Positions 32,718-44,100 of a stretch of 64,000 nucleotides of DNA are shown one piece after another. The notes beneath the pieces were generated by a model. It did not search any database, had not been told where the DNA came from, and saw nothing but the letters and a program-made list of their open reading frames with translations. Made by a program: the position numbers and the translations under genes. The first letter of the stretch is position 1, and each line of letters opens with the position of its first letter. Source of the stretch: Pollenia angustigena (taxonomy: Eukaryota; Arthropoda; Insecta; Diptera; Polleniidae); NCBI GenBank assembly GCA_930367215.1, contig OV884057.1, positions 262,216,339-262,280,338 of the forward strand, read 5' to 3'.

Positions 32718-34304
32718 TTAGAGTGCTTTATTCGGCTGTGCCGAATCATTGATACCCTCCACCGACAGTTCGAATGTTTAAGGAGTAATATCTGTATGAT
32801 GTTATTATTATCCTAAACTGTGACGATTTGTTATTAATTATGGGTTTAGGCGACTAAACTGTCTTCCGGTAGTAGGGTCATTTCTAGTCCTAGCGTCATT
32901 TCTAGTCCTTTAAATCTGTGACGTACCAATTTCTGTTATGCTAGCATTATTAATTATGGTTTAAGGTGTATTAAAGTGTTTTCCGGGATCTTCACGAAAT
33001 TTCACAGTATCATTAATAGTCTTATAAAACTGTGACGAGCCGTACTAAACTGTTTTCCGGTAGTAGGGTTTATATGGGGCCTAAGGTAAATTATAGACCG
33101 ATCGTCACGAAATTTCACAGTGTTATTTCTAGTCCTCAAAAACTGTGACGTTCCAAATTTTGTTACGCTACGTTATTTTTTACGGTTTTAGGCGTACTAA
33201 ACTGCTTTCCGGGAGTATTGTTTATATGGGGCTAAGGGTAAATTATGGACGGATCTTCACGAAATTTAACAGCGTGATTTCCAGACAAATAAAACAAATT
33301 TTTGCAAAATCTTATCTCATTCCGTGCCTTGTTCCAGCATTTATGTTATTTTTTGTAACAAAATTATCAATTTTTTTAGGTGGTGGTTCCACATTTTGAT
33401 TCATAGCTCTGGTCCTACTGAACCGATTTTGCTGGATTTCAATCCCAAACTGCTTAGGATAACTACACCGCAATTAGTTTTGAAAAGCGTACACTAAGTT
33501 TGTCATTCCGTGTGATACTTTTTTATTATTCATCGCAGACCCCATAAAGTATATACATTCTGGGTCCTTGAGTAATTCTTAGTTGATTTAGCCACGTCCG
33601 TTTGCCTGTCCGCTACCCCCCATATAAGCCCTACTCCCGGAAAACAGTTTAGTATGAATAAAAACGTAAAAAATAATGCTATCATAACAAAATTTGGTAC
33701 ATTACAGTTTTAAGGGACTGGAAACAAGACTGTAAAGTTTCATGAAGATCGGTCGATAATTTACCCAAGGCCCCATATTAACCCTACTCCCGGAAAACTG
33801 TTTAGTACGTCTAAAACCGTAAAAAATAATGCTATCATAACAAAATTTGGTACATCACAGTTTTATGTTATGCAAATTTGTGATATACGGTCCATAATAA
33901 ACCTGCAAACGCTTAAACTAATTGCTCCGCTGTATTGAAATTTATGTTTTTTAATACCAGAAATCACTCTGCAGAATTTTGGGATGATTGGTTCATACCT
34001 TGCTATGGCCCCAATATAAATTCCCCTCCTAAAAATCATTTAAGTTCGGCTTAAATTGTTACGAATGATGATATTTTACTCAAGCTATTTAAAACTTCTA
34101 AAATAGAGCATAAAACTTTCTAATTGCCGGTCAATAATTAAAATAGGACAAAACCGCAACCAATTAAAATGCAGATGTCTGTTTTTATGAAGATAAATGA
34201 ATATTAAACAGATTTCATATAGATAACACTCCTGAAATATTCGAACTGTCGGTAGAGGGTATTAAAGATTCGGCACAGCCGAATATAGCACTCTTACTTG
34301 TTTA
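32718..34304. repeat. Dispersed repeat R, complete copy with inverted ends
   Basis: The left end (gagtgctttattcggctgtg ccgaatcattgataccctcc accgacagttcgaatg) is the reverse complement of the right end (cgaactgtcggtagagggta ttaaagattcggcacagccg aatatagcactcttacttg), giving inverted ends of about 90 bp. The interior contains degenerate ~150-bp units in both orientations: left-half units read as the complement of right-half units. Open frames inside have no recognisable domain. It shows R is an inverted-ended element, perhaps a foldback type. Confidence 0.75.
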
Positions 34305-36524
34305 AAACATACATATTGGGGCTCCAGACCTATTAGTCCTAGAGGTTATCAGCTATACAATACCGTAACTGCAAATAATTTTGATGTGGTGTCGAGTGGT
34401 GAGCCTGCCTATTGGCCAACCGACTTCAATAAGCTACCAGACCTTATTGACTTTGCTGTAATTAAAAACATCAAGCGCGATCAGGTACTAGTTAGTTCCT
34501 CCTATGATCTTTCGTCTGATCATTCACCTTCAATCCTCATTTTAAAAGGTAACTCTGACGCCGCAGCTGCAAACTTTATTTCCTATCCAAACAGAAAAAC
34601 AAATTGGTTAAAGTATAAAATATATGTGAGCTCTCACCTATCACAGTGCATTTCCCTAAAAAATTCATCTGACATCCAAATAGCTGTCGACCGATTTACA
34701 GAAGTTTTGCATTCTGCAGCAAGAAACGCAACCCCAATCAAGCGGACAATTAAACGTGCTCCTTACAATACATCGACGGATATAGAGACCCTTATCAGAG
34801 AAAAAAGGAAGTTAAGAAGACAATGGCAAAACAGTCGTTCCCCAACCACTCTTCGCAAAAAATTGAGACAGAACCACGAGTCTGCAATAGAAGGCTATCT
34901 AAACAGCCTAGACGCCACAAAAAACTCCAATTATAGCTTATGGAAGGCTGTACGGCATATGAAATGCCCTATAACCCAAGAATCTCCATTAAGACTGGAA
35001 AACCGCACTTGGGCCAAAAACACACATGAAAAATTAAACGCTTTCGCGGGCCACCTTGAGAAAGTTTTCACGCCACATGATGCACATACTTGTTCCTGTC
35101 GTCCAATCATTCCTGATAAGGTAAACCATCCATTAAAATTTAACATAACCCAAGTAAAATCTGCAATAGAAAAAGTGAATATTAGAAAATCTCCCGGACC
35201 TGACCGCATCACAGGGTCAACGATAAGAAACCTACCATCGTCTGCTTCCAGAATCTTGCTGCTCATTTTTAACGCTATATTAAGAGTCGGATACTTCCCA
35301 TCCTCATGGAAGAGGTCTATAATTGTTATGATTCCCAAGCCAGGAAAAGATGCTAGCCAGGCTGCGTCGTACAGGCCGATAAGCTTATTGTCAATCCTAT
35401 CGAAGCTTTTCGAAAAAATATTCGTTTTAAGTATAACTCCTCATCTAAATCAACACGACATCATCCCGGATCACCAGTTCGGATTTAGAGCGAAACATGG
35501 TACAATAGAACAAGTGCATAGAATTGTCACCCTTATTAGATCGGCGTTTGAGAAAAAGCAATACTGCTCAGCCCTGTTTATAGACATTTCCCAAGCATTT
35601 GACAAAGTTTGGCATGATGGGCTACTCATCAAAATAACACGAATGCTTCCTCAAAACACTCACAAGCTTCTGGAGAGCTATCTAACAGGCAGAACATTCA
35701 TAGTAAGGTCGCAAGATAAATACTCCCCCCTCAAGAAAATTACTGCTGGTGTCCCCCAAGGCAGCATATTAGGACCGCTTCTATATATAATATACACAGC
35801 GGATATGCCAACAAACCTGAGCACGCATACCTCTACATTTGCAGACGACACAGCATTTATTAGCGTTAACCATGACCCAAAAGTCGCATCGCAAAATCTG
35901 CAGTCCCACATCAATGAACTAGAGGCCTGGCTAGAAAAATGGAGAATAAAGGTTAACCCGGCTAAATGTGCTCACTTAACTTTCACGCTCAGAAGACAAA
36001 CGTGCCCAGCTGTAAAAATAAATAGCATCACTGTTCCGGTAGAAAACCATGTTAAGTACTTGGGAATTCATATAGATAGACGCTTGACCTGGTCGCGTCA
36101 TATTGAAGCGAAAATAACGGCTATGAAACTTAAAGCAGCTCAACTACATTGGCTTCTCGGTCGAAACTCAAACTTGTCCTTAGACAACAAAATTCTCTTA
36201 TACAAGTCCATCATAAAACCAATATGGACATATGGCATCCAATTATGGGGTACTGCATGCGCATCTAACATCCAAAAGCTTCAAAGAAGACAGTCTAGAA
36301 TATTACGACAAATTGTCTGCGCCCCATGGTATATACGTAATGATATTATCCACAGAGATCTCAACGTCCCCACTATCCAGGAGGAAATTAAAAAATATTC
36401 AATAAGTTACATCGATAAACTAATGGCCCACCCTAACTACCTCGCTCGGGGTCTGCTTCAGTTCGAAGGTCACCAGAGGCTAAAAAGAACCGATACTTTG
36501 AGCCTAACTAGAAGACATTTTTAA
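34305..36524 (+). CDS. Jockey-like LINE ORF2: endonuclease end plus reverse transcriptase
   Basis: The frame is open for 739 codons and ends with TAA at 36522-36524. It begins inside the apurinic endonuclease domain (KHTYWGSRPISPRGYQLYN, then DLIDFAVIKNI and SSDHSPSIL) with no start codon, so the element is 5'-truncated. The RT follows: KSPGPDRITGSTIRNLP, VMIPKPGKDASQAASYRPIS, DHQFGFRAKHGTIEQVHRI, FIDISQAFDKVWHDGLL (block A), GVPQGSILGPLLYIIYTADM (block B), STFADDTAFISV (block C with both aspartates), YLGIHIDRRLTWSRHIEAK, and a C-terminal KPIWTYGIQLWGTACASNIQ tail. It would copy its own RNA by target-primed reverse transcription, but the lost 5' half means it cannot move alone. It starts exactly at the right end of repeat R. 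The lack of stops marks it as the youngest LINE here. No ORF1 is present. Confidence 0.9.
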   Translation, partial: KHTYWGSRPISPRGYQLYNTVTANNFDVVSSGEPAYWPTDFNKLPDLIDFAVIKNIKRDQVLVSSSYDLSSDHSPSILILKGNSDAAAANFISYPNRKTNWLKYKIYVSSHLSQCISLKNSSDIQIAVDRFTEVLHSAARNATPIKRTIKRAPYNTSTDIETLIREKRKLRRQWQNSRSPTTLRKKLRQNHESAIEGYLNSLDATKNSNYSLWKAVRHMKCPITQESPLRLENRTWAKNTHEKLNAFAGHLEKVFTPHDAHTCSCRPIIPDKVNHPLKFNITQVKSAIEKVNIRKSPGPDRITGSTIRNLPSSASRILLLIFNAILRVGYFPSSWKRSIIVMIPKPGKDASQAASYRPISLLSILSKLFEKIFVLSITPHLNQHDIIPDHQFGFRAKHGTIEQVHRIVTLIRSAFEKKQYCSALFIDISQAFDKVWHDGLLIKITRMLPQNTHKLLESYLTGRTFIVRSQDKYSPLKKITAGVPQGSILGPLLYIIYTADMPTNLSTHTSTFADDTAFISVNHDPKVASQNLQSHINELEAWLEKWRIKVNPAKCAHLTFTLRRQTCPAVKINSITVPVENHVKYLGIHIDRRLTWSRHIEAKITAMKLKAAQLHWLLGRNSNLSLDNKILLYKSIIKPIWTYGIQLWGTACASNIQKLQRRQSRILRQIVCAPWYIRNDIIHRDLNVPTIQEEIKKYSISYIDKLMAHPNYLARGLLQFEGHQRLKRTDTLSLTRRHF

Positions 36525-36647
36525 AATTTGAATACAGCAGTTAGTGGTTACACTGGTAACAACTAATAAACAACAAGTAGAATTAAGATTTGAATACATA
36601 TTGTAAATTTCGATAAGAAAGATTCAATAATAAAAAAAAAAAAAAAT
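36525..36647 (+). other. 3' UTR and poly-A tail of the Jockey-like LINE
   Basis: The untranslated stretch contains gattcaataataaaaa and ends in a run of about 15 A (36632-36646). This is the expected 3' terminus of a Jockey-type LINE copy. A target duplication could not be fixed by eye. Confidence 0.75.
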
Positions 36648-37527
36648 TGTCAACGTAGCTCCAAATTGTTGCTTCACTTAGATTTTAAAAGAGTAAATAT
36701 AACTTTGGATTTTTTGAAACTTTTCACGGACATTCCATCCTCTGCTATGTGATCTGCAAATAATTTTCTCTAGAGAATCGATCGAAATATCTTGTTTAAA
36801 ATATTTATTCAACTTGTGCCCCCTTTGATTTTGTTGGTGGTGCATCTTCTTCAAGTACTATGTTATAGTTATTGTGTAAGTGGTAAATTAATAAAGTTGT
36901 TGTAGAACATTAACGTTAATACATTTTTGTACACCTGTTACATTTCGCATTATGTGTTAGATTTATCCTTCGTACAATATTTTGAAACCAAACTCATTCT
37001 AAGGAAAGAAACGCGTGAACTATTTTGTTAAAAAATAAGGGAGTGTTCTAGAAATCGAAATGAAGTGGATATAAAATCGAGCAAATTTTAAAAATTCCAA
37101 ATTTTTGCAAGAACACTTAAAACCACGAAAAACTAAGATCATTTTGTAATAATTGAATTTAAATTATCGTTCGATTTCAATTTCTCTTCATTTTGATTTC
37201 TAGAGCATACCCGATAAATTTCTTTTGTGAAATTGTGTTGAAAAAAATTAACAAAAATATAAAAGCTTAATTAATCACTAAACATGAATGTTTTTTTTTA
37301 ATTCCAACGGACACATACATTTGGTTTGTTTATTCGACTTAAAACTTAAAAAAAAAATTATTCATTAAGCTTTAGTTAGCGAAGCCGGTGTTAGAGGCAA
37401 AAATCTTTGCGCCGGGCCGAAGTCAGGCTATGCAGATATATAATCTAGGAATTTTGGATTCGCCCCAACCTAAATATGTATGTAGGTTCAAAACTACTTT
37501 GTAAGAATTATTAAATTTTATACTTTA
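36648..37527. other. AT-rich stretch with one MITE and an 82-bp-family fragment
   Basis: A MITE lies at 37039-37211 (separate entry). The segment 37365-37435 (gctttagttagcgaagccgg, then aaaatctttgcgccgggccg and aggctatgcag) belongs to the 82-bp repeat family seen near 14440 and 45270. No gene was recognised. Confidence 0.5.
37039..37211. mobile_element. 173-bp MITE, family 'tctagaaatcgaaatgaag'
   Basis: Left end GGGAGTGTTCTAGAAATCGA with aatgaag, right end cttcatt with TTGATTTCTAGAGCATACCC, form inverted repeats of about 27 bp. A related element is at 57007-57236 (GGGCATGTTCTA...). Flanking aaaataa and gataaat suggest but do not prove a target duplication. Confidence 0.6.
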
Positions 37528-38851
37528 CTAGCTTAACCCGGTGCGCTTCGCAACACTGCTTTAACCACTTTATCGATTGAGAGATATTTAATATATGCAT
37601 CCTATGGAAGGTATTTCTCCCCTGCGCCTACCCGCTTTATTTTTATATTTAAAAGTGTAGTATACCATAAGAGTGACTTCTACAAAGTTTGAACATTATC
37701 ACTTTAACAGTTTCTAGGATATCCGATATTAAACATTGGCGTCCTATGGAGTGTAACACTTCCCCCGCTGCTATTTAAATTTTGGGACTCAGAGGATCCT
37801 ACTACCAAAAGTTCAACAAAATGCTTGCAGCGGCTCTTATTAATATTTCTATCTATGAGGGGAACTGCTCCTCCTCTGTCTACCCCGCCCATTACTATAT
37901 TGAAATTTAAAGTTTGCCATAATAGTAGTTTTAACTACGTTTGAAGACTCGCCCTTTAATAGTTCTTCAGTTGAGCGATATTTAATATATACATCCTATG
38001 AGAGGTATTCCCCCCTGCGCCTACCCGCTTTATTTTTATTTTCAATAGTGTAGAATACCATATTAGTGACTTCTACAAAGTTTGAACATTCTCCCTATAA
38101 CAGTTCTTAAGATATGCGATATTAAACATTGGCGTCCTATGGGGAAAACCACTTCCCCCACTGCTACTTTATTTCAATTTTGGGACTCAGAAGATCCTAC
38201 TACCAAAATTTCAACAAAATGCGTGCAGTGGCTCGCTCTTATTAATATTTCTATCTATGAGGGGTACTGCTCCTCCCCTGTCTCTCCCGCCCATTTTTAT
38301 ATTGAAATTTATAGTTTACTATAATAGTAGCTTTAACCACGTTTGAAGACTCTCCCTTTAAAAGTTCTTCAGTTGATCGATATTTAATGTATGCATCCTA
38401 TGGGAGGGATTTCCCCCCCTGCGCCTACCCGCTTTATTTTTATTTTCAAAAGTGTAGTATACCATAAGAGTGACTTCTAGAAAGTTTGAACATTCTCGCT
38501 ATTACAGTTCTTAAGATATGCGATGTTAAACATTGGCGTCCTATGGGGGATTCCAATACCCCCGCTGCTATTTTATTTCAATTTCGGGGCTCAGAAGATC
38601 CTACTACAAAAAGTTCAGCAAAATGCGTCCAGCGGCTCTTAAGATATGCGATAATTAACATTGGCATTCTATGGGGGGTACCAATTCCCCTGCCCCTATC
38701 GAAAAAATAAGTAGCCTATTTTATTTTTAGGGCTGACGTGAAGTTACTGTAAAAATTTCAGGAAAATCGGTTCAGTAGTTTCGGAGTCTATAAGCCAACA
38801 AACAAACAAACAAACACACATACAAACATTTTTCATTTTTATATATATAGA
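37528..38851 (-). mobile_element. Non-autonomous Helitron with ~400-bp tandem repeats
   Basis: On the minus strand the element starts TCTATATATATAAAAATG after an A (38852) and ends with ttgcgaagcgcaccgggtta and then AGCTAG before a T. A 5' TC, a 3' CTAG preceded by a small hairpin (tgcg-aag-cgca), and insertion between A and T are Helitron hallmarks. The interior is three tandem units of about 394-402 bp (gatattta at 37583, 37977 and 38379), each with shorter gatatt(a)aacattggcgtc units, and a (caaa)n tract near 38800. Tandem arrays inside are known in Helentron/DINE-type relatives. No Rep/helicase is encoded. Confidence 0.75.
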
Positions 38852-39289
38852 TTAAATTATTTAAGCTTCAGGTCACTTTTTTAAAAAATTAATTAAAATG
38901 TTTTTATTCAATATTTTATTAATAAAAAAGGTCGAAGAAAAAGGATTATAATTTACTAAAGAATTATTAAATTAAAATTTGATTTTTAGAAATAATTTTC
39001 ATTTTTATTTTTTGGGCCATTTTTCTTTTGGTCGATTTTTCACATATTGATTTGGTAAAACTGCAACTAAATGCAAACACTAAAATATTGTGTAGGCACC
39101 AGTGATGGAAAATTTAAAAACTGAGATGGCCACCAAGCAAAAGAGTACTTAATTGAACATTTTTGTTCTCTTTAAAAAATATATATTTTTCATTGAAAAT
39201 AAGTTAAACAGAAAACAAAACTACATTAAACTAAAAAGTTAATTCATTTTTATTTGACATTATTAGTAATATTATCCCTGTTGCCACAG

Positions 39290-39480
39290 TACTCATTTGA
39301 TCTCAATGGATCTTTAGCTTTTATTAAATTTAAGAGAGTTTGAACTTGCAAAATATTTCTTTTATTCATCTTTGCATCATTTTACATTAAAAACGTGCGC
39401 TCAACTGCTGCTGATAAATGGGGTATTATCAAAATTCTGATAGCAATAAGTGAAATATCAGGAAACATTAATTCTTCTAT
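39290..39480 (-). pseudogene. hAT transposase dimerisation-domain relic
   Basis: The reading LIAIRILIIPHLSAAVERTF is the most conserved part of hAT transposases, near their C-terminus, where the protein dimerises. After a stop the next frame continues with a serine-lysine-rich segment and KAKDPLRSNEYCGN. It is a fragment of under 70 codons within the hAT element at 39100-40481. Confidence 0.75.
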
Positions 39481-39501
39481 TTAGTTTTTAATTTAACAGA
39501 A

Positions 39502-40046
39502 CGTTTCCACTTACATGTCTTGGGCCACAAAACTAGTTTTACAGCAAAACAAGTGTTTTGCTACTTGTTTTCCTATACATTTTTCATATTCGAAAACTCA
39601 AACAAAAACTAGTTTTGCTCCAAAACATGTCGAAAATCATGAATACAACTCTGGGTTATCCATTATTGGTGATTGACAATTTCAAAAAAAGGGACATATT
39701 TACCAAAATATCAAGACTTATTAAATAGGTTTATGCAACTCTCCAGCTGATTTATTTGTTTGCAGCGTAAAAATAATAAAATAATATAATAAGAGGTAGT
39801 AAATTATGTGCTTTTATATACATACGTACATATATGTATATCTGTGTATTAAAAAACAAACAAGAAAATTTCATGTTAAAGAAAAATATTTTGTTTTCAA
39901 CACATATCTTTTTGGCTTTCATGTTTGTTTACAACATAAATGTCAAATTGATTTCGAAAATTCGAAAACCAAAACCAGTTTTACATAATGGAAACACTTT
40001 GACTCATTTTGCTCAAAACAAGTTGTTTTGCTCATAGTGGAAACAT
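39502..40046. mobile_element. Inverted-repeat element nested in the hAT element
   Basis: Left end gtttccacttacatg and right end catagtggaaac are inverted. Inside, aaaactagttttacagcaaa acaag and cttgttttcc on the left are balanced by ccaaaaccagttttacataa and caaaacaagttgttttgctc on the right. It has no gene and separates the hAT transposase tail from the rest of the element. Exact ends are uncertain by a few bases. Confidence 0.5.
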
Positions 40047-40489
40047 GGTATAACTTACATTTAACGAAAAAATTTTAATATTTTCCATTTCAAAATGTTT
40101 TATTTGAGGGAGATCGTTTCAAATTTCTTCTGCTTCTGCTATGCTGTTGGTCTTACCAGCAATAACTTTTTCAGGCAAAAAATTGTTAATCATAATTAAA
40201 GTTTTTTCGAAGTTAAATTTGTTTTTAAGTGTATCACAAAATTTGAAAAAAATTAATACCATGCGAAACAATTTTTGAAACCATGTAGATAAAACGCTTC
40301 AACAACATGAACGAAAAAAACCAATAAATTTTATGGGCATCCTGTATGTTGTTGGAATTTCGCCAATGTTAGAGAAATAGAAACACTGGATTTCTAAACA
40401 AGGCCGCATAAAAAGAAGTTTATGTAGGGTACCGTATAAAGTACTGAAAAAAGTACAATAGTATTGAATTTTCCGTCACTGATATGCAC

Positions 40490-41450
40490 CGAGAATCCTG
40501 AATTTCCGATTGCCTAAAACCGTATAAATAATATCGATTTGAAATTTTTGTATTTTGACACCTCTCACTTTTTCGCATAAATCGTTTAATGCATTTTTGT
40601 CTTTAATAACTTGGCTGAAATATGTTGTATAAATAAAACTAAATAAAAAAAAATCAAATGTTTGAGAATTTGAAGAGAGATTTATAGACCTCCCTAACAA
40701 CGGGAGATGACAACAAAACAGCAACATAAACATGCAACGTTAAGCCATTCTTCAAAAAAAAAAAAAAAATACGCGCTAATAAACGAAATTCTTTTGAAAT
40801 CAAACTAAAAAATGTAACATGAATTTTTAAAATCACCAAAAACAAAAAAAAATGAGAAAACCGAGACAGAGACTAAAACTGCGCAACTGTGGCAAGTGTG
40901 ATAAATATTATTGTTTGTATTATTTGCAAGACTCCAGCAAATAAATAATATTCGCACGAAATGTGTCTCTTTGGCAAAAATGGAGGCGCCTGCAGGCATC
41001 AACGCGTCTTAAATGAAGAAAACAACGTGGGCGCCTTTTATGACCAAAAAATGTTGTTCCGTTTTTTTCTCTTTTACGGATTTTACTTTTGCATCTGAAT
41101 TTATTTCATTGGGAATACGAGGGTAATTAAAAAAGTGCCTTCATTAACTTGATATATTGCAATATTTTTCACTCAACCACAATTACAAATTAACATTTTT
41201 GAGAATTTGGAGCAATAAAATATTTATTAATTTCCAGCCTAACCTCGTAAGTGCGATCATTTGGGGAATACATGTGTAGTATTGTGGCAAAGCAGAAGTT
41301 AAAATATGTGCATTGTAGTCATAAAAATGTCAAAAATTCTGGTCCTTGTACGCTGGTGTTTTTTTCTTGTGATGTTAAAAACAACAAATTCAAGCTTGTG
41401 CTTTGGAACATGCTTAAACTTTTATTAGCACTCTTTTGTTGTTGCAAGAA
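40490..41450. other. Stretch without a recognised gene
   Basis: A 71-codon plus frame at 41251-41466 (MRSFGEYMCSIVAKQKLKY...) is not recognised and its last codons run into the hAT-like end at 41451. The region 40960-41035 is locally GC-richer (gcgcctgcaggcatcaacgc), without a motif I can name. Confidence 0.4.
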
Positions 41451-43126
41451 TAGAGCTGCCAGCTAAGGGGTTTCCCCCCAGATTTGGGGGTTTTATTTTA
41501 TTTAGTGGCAAATTATTTTAAAAATTTTGGGGCCATAAATTTTAGAGGGTTTTTTGGGGTTTCACTATTTGCTTGTCCTTGTACAATTACCAAGTAAGCT
41601 TGTTTTTGGTTGAGCAAACGATTTCACGGGAAAATAGCTAATAAACATCTTTGAATATAATAACTACACTTACAATATTCGGTACGTAAAATGAACTTTA
41701 ATTGTAATATAAATGAAAATTCAGTTAAAACCCGGTCTACTTATTTTTTATTTATTTTCAAGGAAAAGTTCATTTAATTTTTGCTGTCAAAAATTTAACC
41801 CCATATTCCGTAAAAACAAATGAATTTTCTTTTATCTTCTATCTATATATATATATATATATATGTATGTATATAAAAGAGTTGAGTGAGTGACTGACTG
41901 ACTAACTCATTCATCATGGCCCAGCCCAAACCGCTGACCCTAGAAACTTGAAATTTGGACAAGCGGTTGGTCACTCCCCAAATCGATCCACTAAGACGGG
42001 ATTTTTCAAAATTCGAATGTTTAGGGGGTAAAAAAGGTAAAAACGTGAAAATTCAGTAACCTTATATCTCCAAAACTAAAAGAGATGCAAAATAAATGTA
42101 ATACTTATCGTTGTTCTTTAGAAAAATAAGCGGCCCATTTAGGGAGTGAACGTGTAAAATCTGAATTTTAGTACTTTTTTCCCACCCCATCTAACTTTTG
42201 AACCAATAAACATAGAAACAAAGTATTAGAATTTGGTACTTTTTCGAAATTCGAACATTTAGAGGGTGAAAATCGTAACTATTTTTGTTTCGTTTTTTAC
42301 AAAACATTTTTCTCCATTCATTGACATATTCGTACTAAACTATGGGCTGCCACTACAATACTGAAATTTTTGATACTTTAATGGGGGAAAAATATGGTAC
42401 CCGAAAAAGGAAATACGTGAAATTTGATATTTTTCTTTAGCTTCTTGGTTCTACTAAAGTAGCGGATTAAATGCTAGAATTTGAACAAGTTCAAACATAG
42501 AAAAATAAACTTTGGCATAAAAATATGTCCACGAAGAAAAAGGAGACGCTAACGAAGTAGCGGGTATATGCTAGTTTTATATAATTTAACTATCAAAAAA
42601 TTAACTACATATTCCATAAAAACAAAGAATTTATTGTAATTAATTTTTATAAATGTACCATATTTAGCAGTTTCACAAGTTTGTCTTCGTAATAGATCAA
42701 CGAGATTCGAGTAGATCAACATATCCAAATTTGTTCCTACTAATTCAAGTGACAGTTTTTTTTTTTTTTGTTGCATGTAATTTAAAAAAATAATATTTAC
42801 AAAGTTGTACATATGTTACCGTATTTTTTAAACAGCTTATAAATTAGTTTTTATATATTTGATTAAATAAAAATATTCAAAAAATTATAAAAAAAAATAT
42901 TTTTGGGGGAATTTCAGTAAAATATTAAAAATTTGGCTGTTTTTGCTCTAGTTGGGTTATGTATGTGTGTACGCCAAATAAAACTGAGTCTAGTTGATTT
43001 AACTAAAATGAATTTAAATATTATCCATCTAAGTTTTTGCATTAAGGGGATTTTTTTTAAAAAAAGTTAAATTTAGGGATTTTAAACTTCTTTTTTATGG
43101 AAGAAAAAAATTACCTGGCAACACTG
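41451..43126. mobile_element. Old hAT-like element split by a Helitron
   Basis: The left end tagagctgccagctaagggg, followed by ccccccagatttgggggttt, resembles the start of the hAT element at 30907. The right end aattacctggcaacactg resembles that element's right end. Flanks tgcaagaa and tgccacag match at 5 of 8 bases. The Helitron at 41842-42574 lies inside. No transposase was seen. Confidence 0.45.
41842..42574 (+). mobile_element. Non-autonomous Helitron
   Basis: The element follows an A, begins TCTATATATATATATATATA, and ends gctaacgaagtagcgggtat then atgCTAG before a T. The hairpin cgcta-acgaag-tagcg lies about 9 bases before CTAG. These are the 5' TC, 3' CTAG, subterminal hairpin and A/T target of Helitrons. 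The 733-bp interior includes gactgactgactaactcatt near the 5' end and no open frame of note. Confidence 0.75.
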
Positions 43127-44100
43127 TGCCACAGTCACATTTAATCTGTAACTGTGTTAATTGTGGTGCATAGAATTTCACTTAAGTTGTTTGTAGATAC
43201 CAACTCCATAAACATAGAGGGTGTTTTCTGTTATTTGTTTAGACATCCCAAAGGATTATATGCTTTGATCGCATTGAAATGTAGAATCCACTCTCTGTAC
43301 ATTCATGTGACGACGCATGCGTGAATTAAAAAAATTTTACGCATATCATATCATTGTTATAAATTTGTTCCACCACAAACATTAAAAAGAAACACATCTT
43401 GGGCTGATATATTTTTTTTCTCCATTACATACACAAGCCTCCAGTTAGTGTCACACCGCATATTGTGGCACGTTTGCCCGTATTCGGTAACAATGCTTCT
43501 CAAATGAATTGAATATACGATTTGCAAACTGAATACGAAGAATTTGCATGATCGCTTTAAAGAGTTTGTGTTTAAGCAAATGATTGAGGTGTACTTTATG
43601 CGAATAATATTTTATGAAGCATTTTAAAGAGTTGCTCTTAAATTGGCCACATTTCAACACAATCTTCAGAACTAATTTTCTACTTGTCATTTTTAAAACG
43701 CATGTAGGAAGTAGTTGATCTCATCACAATAAAGGTGTATAGTTGACAAAAATAGTTTATTGTTTAAGGCAGTTTGGCTAGTTTATTAGCAAATGAAACC
43801 GATGTTGGACGAAAAATGTAACGAAAAAACTTCAGCATCTCACAAATCCACCAAAACCAATGCTTCTGAAGCAACACGATTATTATAAAACATCGGGAAT
43901 TTTACATCTGCAGCACACAACATTCCTGCAAAAATATTGAATTTTGAGTCAAACAAACATTAAATTCTTAAATTTTAGCAAATGTGGGGAATGACGAAAA
44001 TAGCAGTTCAAACTTAAATGTGAAATGAACCTGTAGTGTTATTTTATTTGAAATAGTTTTCTTTTACAATTAATACTGAACTTCTAAGTTTTGACGTCCA
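43127..44100. other. Stretch without a recognised gene
   Basis: A 79-codon minus frame (43690-43451) has no recognisable domain. No repeats or element ends were identified. Confidence 0.4.

Larger units (their letters stand above)
39100..40481 (-). mobile_element. hAT element with transposase C-terminal relic
   Basis: Ends CAGTGATGGAAAATT and AATTTTCCGTCACTG are inverted repeats, flanked by gtaggcac and atatgcac (6 of 8 bases match). The minus strand near 39480-39290 reads MFPDISLIAIRILIIPHLS and AAVERTFFNVK, then fragments of the following helix. This is the hAT C-terminal dimerisation motif ('P.ls.iA..iLsip.sSa.vERtFS'). Stops break it. A second element is nested at about 39502-40046. Most of the N-terminal transposase is gone or unrecognisable. 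Confidence 0.78.

Noticed and set aside
37583..38379. CRISPR-like or satellite array
   Set aside because: The ~400-bp units are too long for CRISPR and lie within Helitron ends.
41251..41466. 71-codon cysteine-containing frame
   Set aside because: No zinc-finger spacing, and the frame runs into a hAT-like terminus.
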